Assembly (NCBI GenBank): GCA_019916065.1
Contig: CM034238.1
Coordinates: 34,750,402 to 34,814,401, forward strand
Origin: Vitellaria paradoxa
Lineage: Eukaryota > Streptophyta > Magnoliopsida > Ericales > Sapotaceae
Direction of reading: 5' to 3'
Length of the DNA stretch: 64,000 nt
Under the pieces are notes generated by a model that saw only the letters and a list, made by a program, of their open reading frames with translations, was not told the origin of the DNA and made no database searches. Positions within the stretch are counted from its first letter, which is position 1, and every line of letters begins with the position of its first letter. Below, piece after piece: positions 22,481 to 33,259 of this stretch. The position numbers and the translations under genes were made by a program.

Positions 22481-24591
22481 TGTCACGCCCTGAATTTCAC
22501 AACCCGAGTACGTGAACCAAAGAACGCACATTACACCATTTAATAACATTCCCTGTCCTACATCAGAGCCATAAACACACACTATGGAGCAATGAATATA
22601 AAAATAAATAAAACTATACTTTAAATTTAAATAAATGCCTTAGTCAAAATCAACTAGGCAATCAGCTACAAAAGCTAAGCCCAAATATTCTTCCAAAGCT
22701 AAATAAAATAATTAATAATAACCTCACAAACAGAAGCTTAATAAAATTCGTTAAAAAATAATTTCCTAGAGTCTAAAACAATTACATAAAAATAATAAAT
22801 AAAACTTTAATTCCTATACTCAGATGGTCCAACACGTGACTCAAATTCATTACCTGCATCACAAGTTGTAAAGGGTTTAGCACTAATATCACTTGTGCTC
22901 GGAACCCTAATAATAATAATATAAATGCAGTATGCCCTAGCATGCTACTAAGTGAAACAATTATGCACAAGTAGCAATTTCAAACAAGAACTTCAATTTA
23001 TTTATCAATTTATCTTTTCATTACCATTAATTGCCTTGTAACACCACATAACACATCAAAGAAAACAAATTGATTTCTAGGTACTGCTGCTTGATTGTCC
23101 TGTAGAAACAGGACCCAACCAATATACATCATCCTTCGATGTCTACTTAGTTGTCTCGTAGAAACAAGACCCAATCAATATACACCATCCTTCGGTGTCT
23201 GCTTCCTAGACCGAAATCTTAGGAATATGATATGCCACCCTTAGGCATCTGCTCATTCGTAGGTTACTAGCCTACTAGAATCGATAACCAACCCCGCGCG
23301 GGTTTCGTGACTTTCAACTCTTGGGTACGTATACCCGATATTTTCAGTACCCTAAATCCAAACAAAACGGATCCACTTTCATTTTAAACAAATATCAAAT
23401 AAATTCTTTATTTAAATTCATTATTTATTAAATCCTTATGAATTCATCATAATATTTTAAATAATCCGTAAACCTCAACACGTAAATAATAATAACCAAA
23501 ATTACCGAAGAATCACAGCACAACAATTACCAAATATGTTTCTTACAATTAATGCAAAAGCTTTCAAAACAAACTAACATGTAAAGACAAAATTTACAAA
23601 AAGACAAACTATCATATAATGATAAAAGTCAAAGTTTCTTTACTTTATTCATTTAATGGCTTTGCTGGACACCAAATTTCCACCCCTTTAACATATATAT
23701 GTATATAAAGTAATAATATGTATACCATCCAATCGTGGAAGACTTCAAATATATATAATAGAAATTTTTGTCTTCTAGTAGCCAAGCAAATCTGGGAACT
23801 CAATACAATTCACGTTTATCAACTAAAAAAATATAAATAAATAAATAAGTAAATAAATAACAAGTGAACCTCATATTCCAAACAATCACGTCATGAGTTT
23901 AAAGGGAAGAAAATCTAATCAATCATATGTTCACAACAATAAAAATTTGATGAATCTAATATATATATTTACATATATATATATATATATATATCATTAT
24001 ATTCATATCACCAAATTGTATGAGGACTAATCAATTAATACACATATGTATTACATTACAAACTCGCAGGTCATTCGCCCTGAAAATAAATAATATTTAT
24101 ACATATATATATATGCATCACTTTTAAAAGTTCCGCCCCTTACCTCAAATTAAATTTGCAGAAAGAACATCCAAGTCGAAACGAAACCCAAAACTCAATC
24201 AGTAGATCAGACTAAGATCACCGCGGCCATCACGAAGCTGGTAATCTCCACAGCATTCACATTAGATTTTTTTTCTCCTCTACCGCCACTACCCCTTATC
24301 TTTTCTTTTCTCTCTCTCTCTCTCTTTCTCTCTCTTTAACCCTTTAACTTTACTGTCGAAGAACGTATGTTATATATATACACGTATACCTAGACTAGTT
24401 ATTAGTTGGTAGAATCCTAATGAAAAAATGATTAGAATTCAAATTAGACTAGACTTCTAATTTCATGCATCCACAATAAAAATTGAATTTAATCTATGTC
24501 TCCAAAAATTTAAATCAATAAAAATTTTATTTTTACCAAATTAAATATTAATTAACAATTAATGAAAGCATTAAAATTCTGAGTCATCACA
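22481..24591 (-). repeat. 5' LTR of the LARD (2111 bp)
   Basis: Edges tgtcacgccc and gagtcatcaca. It has the same internal landmarks as 13814-16001, including the two 56-bp units near 23090-23200 and ccccgcgcggg near 23292. It carries only one copy of the 75-bp unit, which accounts for nearly all of the 77-bp length difference between the two LTRs. Confidence 0.9.
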
Positions 24592-24904
24592 AATTTACTG
24601 CTGGGCTACGGTGAAGGACTGAGATTTATTTTCACTTTAATGACACGCGACTTTTTACATTCTACATTAATTGTGTTTCAATTAGATTTTTTTAACTTTT
24701 ATTTTTATTTTGAAAATAATTTTAATTAAATTAAATTAGAACCATTCAATTAAAAACAATCAAATCTCAGCGTTTGATTTTCACTATAACCTCTGCAGTG
24801 AATTTCTTCACTGCAGCCCCTGGAACCCCCTTTCTTTCTTCTAAAGTAGCTTGGTTGTTTCCCTGAAATGACGAGGGGATCATTTAGTACTTATAAATAT
24901 ACAC

Positions 24905-24936
24905 ACTAGCATGACGCTGCTTGTGCAATGCACGAG
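24905..24936 (-). mobile_element. Possible Helitron 3' terminus
   Basis: On the minus strand a hairpin (ctcgtgcattgcacaag, 24936-24920; GTGC/GCAC core, one mismatch, 3-nt loop) is followed after 10 nt by CTAG (24909-24906) and then T. A hairpin about 10-12 nt before CTRR with insertion next to T is the Helitron 3' pattern. The element would extend to the right. A TC-type 5' end was not fixed and no Rep/helicase sequence is present. Confidence 0.45.
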
Positions 24937-25129
24937 CTGATATCTAAATCTACATTATGATATTAAAATAATGTAATTTCTCTCTCCTCCTCTCTCATTT
25001 TTATTCTACGTAACATGTCTCTTTACTCTCCATTCCATTTTTTCTTTTCTTATAAATTTTTGAATTATTTTTAAAATTCCTTCATTCTTTCTTCTTTTCT
25101 TATCTTTTCTCGTCCACAAAACTTTTTTT

Positions 25130-26300
25130 TTTTTGTCTTACATCGATAAAACACTATAACTTTACCATTTCTTTTGTCTATTAAAGCACTAGAATTGTAG
25201 CAAATTATTGTAATAAATCGTAAAGAACTCAAGAGTTCTGAAAAGGAACCAACTTACTTGAGTTTTGAAAATAGACTCACTTGCTTGGATTCTAAATCCA
25301 AAAAGGACCCACTTGATTATGAATTTTATATAAATGAACTCATGGGTAAAGTTTTTATATTTCAAATATCTTAGTAATTAATTTAAAAACATAAATAAAA
25401 ATAGAATTAAATTATATAGCACAAAAAAATTTAAATATTAATTAGGTTATTTCTCCCATAACAATTCTTAATATTTTTAAAATTTAAAATTACTAAATAT
25501 TAACTAGGCTTAGGAGTAGTTATTTTTCTAAATGATTTTAAATTTAAATTGGTCATATTAACAATATTTGTTTTATTTTACGAAGCACTTATTATTAGTA
25601 TTAATATTTTCTATTTGAGTTATTTTTATACAACTAATTAAAAATTTATTATCAATTCTTATGTGCACTCTATACATTATCATTCCACTATTCTATTGTT
25701 ACAAATCTTTGAATAAAATTAGTTTTGGGATTTATTTTTTCTAAATTTTAATTTCAAAAATTTAAATTGATACCATATTTTTTAAATTAATAATGATATT
25801 TTTTATTTAAGTCATTTTTATGAAATCAATAAAAAAATTATTACTAAATCTTGTGTAGCATTCTCAATATTGGTCAACTATCGTTGCGAAATTTAAATAT
25901 TTAAATAATTAATTAGGCTTGAAAGAAAAATTAACTAAATTTAAAAAAAATCTAACTCTTCTCATAATAACAACTCTTAATATATTTTAAAATTAAAAAA
26001 TAAAAAAAAAAACTGCTTACTATTAATTAGGCATGAGAGTTAATTTTTTAAAAAGCTTATTTTTAAAATTGAATCTGTCATACTGACCATTGGTTAAAAA
26101 TCTAATTAATAATACTCAGTATTTGAATTATGTTATAAATTACAACATACAATTAACAAAAATAATATTTTTAATTTGAGTTATTTTTATAAAATTAGTC
26201 AAAAATTAATTTAATAAAATTAAGATTAATAGTATTTCTAACTCAAGTTAATTTTGCAAAATGAGTAAAGAATTAAAAAAATAAAAACATATATTGAAAT
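25130..26300. repeat. AT-rich dispersed repeat, further copies
   Basis: Decayed copies of the family at 8.8-9.8 kb in the same orientation, with landmarks around aaagcactagaattgtag, ctaattaaaaatttattatc and attaggcttgagag. Non-coding. Confidence 0.5.
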
Positions 26301-26310
26301 TAACAAACCA

Positions 26311-27441
26311 TGTCACGCCCTAAATTTTTCCACAAATTCGGGAACATGAACAAACGATCACAATAACCAAAACCATCTATCCATAATAGTCAGAACCAAT
26401 CATATTTAATAATAAGAATTAATAATCTCCAACTTAAAGAAATTTCAAATAAATAATCCATCTCTAGTCTCCCAAACCGAGACATATATATATTACAAAA
26501 ATCCAATAAAGAAAATAAACTGAAAATAAATGTACAGTTCTCTTCCTAAAATAAAATTAACGAACAAAAATTCTCTACTTTGCCTAAGCGATCCCATCTC
26601 GACCATTGTCTTGTGCAACACTTGCACCTGCATCTAAAGCTGTAGGGGTATGAGCACAATATACCAAGGTATATTAAAGCAATCAACTGGTGCTCGAAGA
26701 AAAATAAAAATTAAATAAATCATGCATGGGTGTCCTATAAATTTCCAACATATCACATCAACGTACATCACACATCAAAATATTTAAATTTAAATATTTT
26801 GATCACAACATTAAATAAAATATATTATTTTAGCAATCACGTTATTAATTAGTGGGTTAGGTATCGCTACCCGGTCAACCTATGCCTCAGCCATAGGTTA
26901 CCAAAAATATCAACTCATCAACGCTTCGTAGGTTACTAGCCTACTGGACACGATAACCCAACCCCGCGCGGGTTCCTGGTCTTTCACCAGCGGAGCTTTC
27001 AGCACCAACTACTTATCCTAGCACCTCTCAAAACCCAGAAATCGTAAAAATCAACGAATAAATATTTATTTATTTATTCGGATTCAAATCCTTCTTTAAA
27101 AATACTTATTTTCCTTATTCAAAGTTTTGTAATAAAATAATTTTTTTTATTAACAAAATAATAATAAAAATTTTGTATTAACTTAAATTTAATTTCTCAA
27201 AATCAAAATCAAATTATACAAACTTTTTTTTATCTACAAAACAGTCACAATCACATAATTTATCACATAACAATAAATCAAATAATCACAGAGATTCATA
27301 AATTAAACTATACATAATAAATTTAATTTTTTATTTAACTCTACCCCTACCTCAATTTAATTCTGAATTTGTTGCAAAAAGAAAACCCAGAAAGCTAGCT
27401 GTCTTCACTATGCTCTGCCGCTGCCACTTTTCTCCTCTTCT

Positions 27442-27479
<38 letters not shown>

Positions 27480-28152
27480 GAATACCTTGCTGGGGGTTTG
27501 CCCCTTTAAGTGTGCACATATATATATGCACATATCTATATATATATATATATAGATGGGTAGCCGCCTCAAGGCAATCCCATTAGGATTCATATTCGGT
27601 TTTTTTTTTTTTTTGATCTACCGAATGCCCAGAGGTTTTAGAAGTATATAAAGGATATATATCTATAGGCAGCCGAATCTGCAATCCAATTTGGATTGAA
27701 ACTCTTTTTTTTTTTTCCTAATTGTTCTCTGCCAAAGTACACTGACCTATCCTATATATATATATATCTACTAGTATGCAATCACATAGAAAGCTAGTCA
27801 CTTTCACGTAATTGGAATTCTAAAAGGTTTAAAATTTTAAATTACAACCTGTAACTAACATCTTTAATATATATATATATATATATTAATATTACCTCTT
27901 TACTAATATTTAATATATTATCCGCATATATGCATACATGTTAGCAACGTGCACCACTATGTTAGTTAAAAAAAAATTAATATTTTATTTAATTAAAATT
28001 AAACCTTCTTGTTATAATTCAAAAAAAAATTAAAAAGCTAAAAAAAAATCCTCATATCACTTGCGCGTTCCACAATAAATATTTAATTAATAACTCAACA
28101 AAATTTAAATTAAAAAAATCAAATCAAGATTTAAATTTCTTGGGTCATTACA
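26311..28152 (-). repeat. 3' LTR of the Gypsy element
   Basis: Edges tgtcacgccc and gggtcattaca. It contains cgtaggttactagcctactg beside ccccgcgcggg (about 26928-26972), a CT run (about 27448-27477) and TA runs. Over the first ~105 bp it differs from the other LTR at two positions. Confidence 0.92.
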
Positions 28153-28168
28153 TCCTACTATCCTTAAA
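28153..28168 (-). other. Polypurine tract of the Gypsy element
   Basis: On the element strand it reads ttaaggatagtagga directly before the TGTAATGACCC edge of the 3' LTR, preceded by gaggacgaaatta. This is the same pre-PPT arrangement as in the LARD. Confidence 0.8.
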
Positions 28169-28188
28169 AATAATTTCGTCCTCGAAAT

Positions 28189-31100
28189 TTAGAAGATACC
28201 TGAATCATTGAACAATTCTGGATACTTATTCCTTATCTCTGACTCTCGTTCCCAAGTGGACTCCTCGACACCATGATACTTCTATAACACTCTAACTAAA
28301 GGAATGGTCTTTCCTCTTAGAACCTGCTCTCGTGAATTTAAAATCTTCATTGGTCTCACTTTGTATGTCATATCCGAGTCAATCTCGAGTTCAGTCCAAT
28401 CAAGAACATGTGATGGATCAGCATTATACTTCCTCAGCATAGATACATGAAAAACATCATGCACACTTGATAATTGTGGTGGTAAGGCAAGACGATACGC
28501 CACATCTCCAATTCTAGCCAAAATCTCAAATGGTCCAATAAATCTAGGTGAAAGCTTCCCTCTGCGGCCAAAACGAAACACTCCCTTTCGTGGTGAGACC
28601 TTTAAGAACACGTGATCTCCCACCTCAAACTCTAGTGGTCTTCGTCTCCGGTCAGCATAACTCTTTTGGCGACTCCACGCTGTCTCAAGTCTTTGACGAA
28701 TAACTTTAACTTTCTCAGTAGTTTCCCTAACAAGCTCTAGCCCAATAATTGTAGTTTCTCCAATTTCAGTCCAACAAACTGGTGATCTGCACGGCCTACC
28801 ATATAACGCCTCGAAAGGTGCCATCCCAATACTTGACTGGTAGCTATTATTATAAGCAAACTCTACTAGTGGTAAGTAATCCTCCCAACTGCCTTGGAAA
28901 TCAAGTACACAAGCTCTTAGCATATCTTCTAAAATCTGAATAGTCCGTTCTGATTATCCATCAGTTTGCGGGTGAAAGGCTGTACTAAGTGTCAATTGAG
29001 TCCCCATTGCTGCTTGGAGACCTTGCCAAAATTTTGAAACAAAACCAGAATCCCTATTTGAGACAATGGAAATAGGAACTCCGTGAAGTCTTACAATCTC
29101 CTTGATATAAAGTCGAGCAAGAGTATCTATAGAATCAGTTAAGCGAATAGGTAGGAAATGAGCTGACTTTGTCAATCTATCCACCACCACCCATATTGTG
29201 TCATGACTCTTTCGTGATCTCGGTAACCCAGACACAAAATCCATTGTCACATTCTCCCATTTCCACATTGATACTGGTAGTGGCTGTAACATACCCGCTG
29301 GTCTTTGATGTTCAGCTTTCACTTGTTGACAAGTAAGGCACCTACTAACAAATTATGCCACCTCTTTTTTCATCCCTACCCAAAAGAATTGTCGGCACAA
29401 GTCATGATACATCTTCGTACCACCTGGATGCACTGCAAGTTTGGAGTGATGAAACTCTTTTAAGACCTCATCTCGAATAGATGCTGGTACAAATAATCTA
29501 CCTTGATATCTCAAACCACTATTTGTATCAAAAGTCCAGCCTGGTAATCCTTCTTCACTCAACACCTTTGCCCAATACATGTCGGACTCAACATCGAATC
29601 TTTGAGCCTTTATAACACGAGTAACCAATGTCGGTTGTGCCACCATAGAAAAGAGAGTAGCACGTCCTTCTTCTTCTATTAAATGAAGATCAAACTCCCC
29701 AATTTCCTTAATCATAACCCATTCTCTCATTGCAAGACTGGCCAAAACATTACAAGTCTTTCGACTAAGGGCATTCGCAACCACATTTGTTTTCCCTGGA
29801 TGATAGTGTAATTCAAAGTTATAATTTTCCATGTACTCCATCCATCTCCTTTGTCTCAAATTTAAATCCTTTTGGGTAAAGATATACTTCAAACTCTTGT
29901 GATCTGAGAATACCTCAAACTTTTCTCCATATAGGTAATGTCTCCAACTCTTCAAAGCATAAATTACTGCTGCTAACTCTAGGTCATGTATAGGATAATT
30001 TTGCTCATGAATCTTTAACTGTCTTGACCCGTAGACCACAACCCTACCTCCTTGCATAAGCACACACCCTAATCCCTCCTTAGAAGCATCACAATACACT
30101 GTGTAGCTCAATCCTCTTTTTGGAATCACTAACACTAGTGCAGAAGTTAATCTCACTTTCAACTCTTGAAATGACTTTTCACAAGCCTCATCCCACACAA
30201 ATTTCACCCCTTTTCGAGTTAACCTGGTCATTGGTGCAGCTAACCTCGAAAAAATCCTGAACAAATCTTCGATAATATCCAGCTAATCCCAAGAAACTTC
30301 TAATCTCAAATACTGTCTTTGGTTGTGGCCAATCCATAACTACTTCTATCTTTGATGGGTCTACTGATACCCCTTTACTGGACACAACATGCCTAAAAAA
30401 CTTCACTTCTTCAAGCCAAACTCACACTTACTTAACTTAGCATAAAGCTTGTGCTCCCTTAAAGTTTGGAGTACTAATCTCAAATGCTCCTCGTGTTCCT
30501 CTTTGCATCTGGAATACACCAACACGTCACCAATGAATATTACCACAAATTTATCTAAGTAAGCACTGAATATTCTGTTCATCGAATCCATAAAAGCTAC
30601 AGGGGCATTTGTCAACCCGAAAGGCATCACTAAAAACTCGTAATGTCCATATCGAGTCCTAAAAGCTGTCTTTGGTATATCTTCCTTCATCACTCTCAAT
30701 TGATGATACCTTGATCTTTAATCAATCTTTGAAAAGCACTGTGAACCCTTGAGTTGGTCAAACAAGTCGTCGATCCTTGGTAGTGGGTATTTATTCTTTA
30801 TTGTCACCCTATTTAACTTCATGTAGTCGATACACATCTGCAACGAACCATCTTTCTTTATCACGAACAATGCCGGTGCTCCCCACGGCGAAGTACTTGG
30901 ATGAATGAAACCTTTAGCAATCAAGTCCTCAAGTTGAGTTTTTAGCTCAACCAATTCTGCTGGAGCAAGTCTATAAAGTGCCACAGATATTGGCTCTGTG
31001 CCTGGAACTAGATCAATACTAAATTTCACTTCCCGTTCTGGTGGCAACTCTATCAAGTCTTCCGAGAATATGTCTGAAAACTCACACACAACTGGTGGCA

Positions 31101-33090
31101 ACTCTGCCTCATTACTCACCTCATCTTCCTCCAAAACTAAGCTGGCGAACAAGCTATGCAAATCAATTCTTTTCTGTCAATCTAGAAAATATATGGCCAA
31201 AGAATCTCTACGATCGCCCGTGAATCGTATTTGGTCACCCTCAGGTGTATGCAAGGTTACTCTTCCTTTGGCACAATCTATTATTGCTCAATAAACAGAT
31301 AGCCAATCCATACCAAGAATAATGTCAAAGTTGTTTATCTCTAATATAATCAAATCGAACAGTAAACGATGATCGGATGCAGAAATCTCGTCAATTATGG
31401 TAATCTCGCACGCTTTACAAATTTGGGTTAAAATAGTATGGCCCCCAATTGGTGTCTCGACACGTATAGGTGGGACCAATTGCTCCATAGTTAATTTCAA
31501 TGCAGAAGCAAAATGTGCAGAAATAAACGAATGCGATGCTCCAGTATCTATAAGTACTGTGGCTCTAAAAGTAAAAATAAGAAATGTACCTCTAGTCACA
31601 ATAAGTTCAACAGGCCCATCATCTCGTGTCAATGCAAAAACTCTTCCCTGTGTTTGCGTCGCTGAAGGCTTGTTACCCCGTTGGCCTTATTGAGGTCCAC
31701 CTTGGGTTGCTCTCGAAAATTACGGTTACATGGCCTGTGACCCTGATGGTCTAGAACTTTGCTGGTAAGAAACTAACTTAGTAGGTTGCTGTGGTCGAAC
31801 AACACTTGAAATCCCTTGCCGTTGCGGACGATCTCTTAAAATATGACCCTGCTGGCCACATTGGTAACATGATCTCGATTCAATCCTCTGCTCAACTGTA
31901 CCTGATCCTCCTCTTTGAGGGCATTCTGACTTTCTATGTCCAGGTTGCTTACACTGGAAACAAATAATTGGACTTTGTGAGATCATTCCTGCTGTAGAAT
32001 GAGTAGGAGGTGCACTGCTCTGCTGATACTGTGAATCTTCTCTTTGTCTTTTTTTATTTCTTTTGTTTAGTGTAAAAGCTGAACTCTTACCCTGCCTGTT
32101 ATCTATCTGCTGCTTCATGTCATTTAAATCTTTCTCTACTATCATAGCTCGGGATGTCAACATTTTGTAGTCTTCCAAATGTGGAAGTACTACCCTACCC
32201 CTGATTGCTGGCCTCTAACCCCTCTCAAATCTTCGGCATTTATTATACTCTGTCGAAACCATCTTTGGCGTATACTTAGCAAGAGCAAAAAACTTACGCT
32301 CATACTCCAACACGGTCATTGTACCTTGAATCAGATTCATGAACTCCTCTCTTTTTGCATCCCTCATTGGTAACGGAAAGAACTGTTCTTTAAACATCTC
32401 CTTGAATTTTTCCCAAGTTATTTCGCCCACATCCTAAGAATCTTCTATTAATGTCCACCAATCACTCGCCTTTCCAATCAATTGAAACGCAGTGTAAGAC
32501 ACATTCACCTTATCCTGAATGATCCCCATTGTATTAAATATCCTCCCACACTGTGATAGGAAACTCTCAACAGTATTTGGATCTGCCTCTCCATCAAATG
32601 TGGGTGGATTCATCCTCTTGAATGTAGTTAATGTTGAAATGGATTCGTCTTTCTGTGTTCCTCCCACCATTTTCATCATTGCTGTGGCCATATGCCGTAG
32701 AAATTCTTCGTGGTTTACTGAGGCTCCTTGAGAAGCATTGCCCACTCCAGCTTGATCATTAACAACTCGTGGTGTATTAGCCACCCTTGCCTGCTCGCAT
32801 TCTGCCTGAGGCACGTCTCCAAACTCCGGTAGAACTCCAGTACCACATGGGACCTCTACTCCCTGCGGTGCATCAACCACTCCTGGTGGTAGCTCTACTC
32901 CAATTCCTGCATGTGACACTTGATCCTGAGCCACGTCAGGTTGCATGTGTATATCCTCAATTGCTGGGACTCCTCGTCCCTGTCCTTGACCTCGGGCACG
33001 ACCGCGACCACGACCTTGGCCGTGGCCTCGACCTTGGCCGTGGCCTCGACCACGGCCCCTACCGCTAGCATTAGCAACATGTGGAGGCTT
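28189..33090 (-). pseudogene. Gypsy gag-pol polyprotein, about 1630 codons, with stops and two frameshifts
   Basis: One frame covers the whole region except about 30250-30400, which is read in another frame, so two compensating frameshifts are present. N-terminus: R/G/Q-rich repeats (33070-32970). The frame begins with an AAG codon at 33090-33088 right after a stop, where a Met would be expected. Gag capsid domain about 32700-32240. Zinc knuckle 1 (CFQCKQPGHRKSEC) at 31965-31920 is intact; knuckle 2 has Arg for its last Cys. Protease DTGA at 31548-31537. RT about 31010-30300. RNase H about 30130-29700. Integrase zinc region about 29460-29330, core about 29300-28900. Chromodomain-like end near 28190. 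In-frame stops are seen near 32435, 32216, 31727, 31721, 31690, 31289, 31178, 30719, 30404, 29354, 28955 and 28283. Catalytic losses: FIGD where RT needs two aspartates (30537-30526), SNRD in the integrase core, VANALS in RNase H. It is inactive here. Confidence 0.92.
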
Positions 33091-33240
33091 TTAAGAATGG
33101 AAATCAGAAAGGGATTAAGAAACTGATTATTATCAATTCATAATTCCAATTATTACTAACTTTCTTGAAATCCTATAAGGCACGTAAGTATATCCTATCG
33201 CATAGAAATTTTAGTTCCCACTGTCCTTAGGTATTCTAAC

Positions 33241-33256
33241 TTAGGCTCTGATACCA
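33241..33256 (-). other. Primer-binding site of the Gypsy element (tRNA-iMet)
   Basis: Three bases inside the 5' LTR the element strand reads TGGTATCAGAGCCTAA. The first 12 bases are the usual plant initiator-methionine PBS. Confidence 0.93.
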
Positions 33257-33259
33257 ATC

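Larger units (their letters stand above)
13814..24591 (-). mobile_element. LARD-type non-coding LTR retrotransposon, complete, with nested insertions
   Basis: Two LTRs in the same orientation (13814-16001 and 22481-24591) enclose an internal region with a PBS next to the right-hand (5') LTR and a polypurine tract next to the left-hand (3') LTR, so it is transcribed from the minus strand. LTRs begin TG and end CA. The 5-bp duplication aattt is at 13809-13813 and 24592-24596. Without the nested SINE and solo LTR the internal region is about 4.0 kb and shows no gag, protease, RT or integrase motif in any frame, which with ~2.1 kb LTRs fits the LARD class. Its LTR ends, PBS type and pre-PPT box resemble the coding Gypsy element at 26311-35070. 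Confidence 0.9.
13784..24828. mobile_element. Mutator-like MITE of about 262 bp, split by a LARD retrotransposon
   Basis: The two parts are 13784-13813 and 24597-24828. When the LARD is skipped, the ends form a terminal inverted repeat: GGGTTCCAGGGG at 13784 is answered by its reverse complement at 24817-24828, and pairing continues with gaps through TGAAGAAATT-ACTGC and on to a ctgagattt match about 65 bp in. A 9-bp duplication cctttcttt flanks it (13775-13783 and 24829-24837). The 9-bp length is the Mutator signature. There is no coding sequence. The LARD insertion lies inside the left TIR. Confidence 0.85.

Noticed and set aside
32787..33126. Plus- and minus-strand frames over the R/G-rich start of gag
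   Set aside because: They are out of frame with the gag-pol frame that carries all recognised domains; GC-rich repeats open several frames at once.
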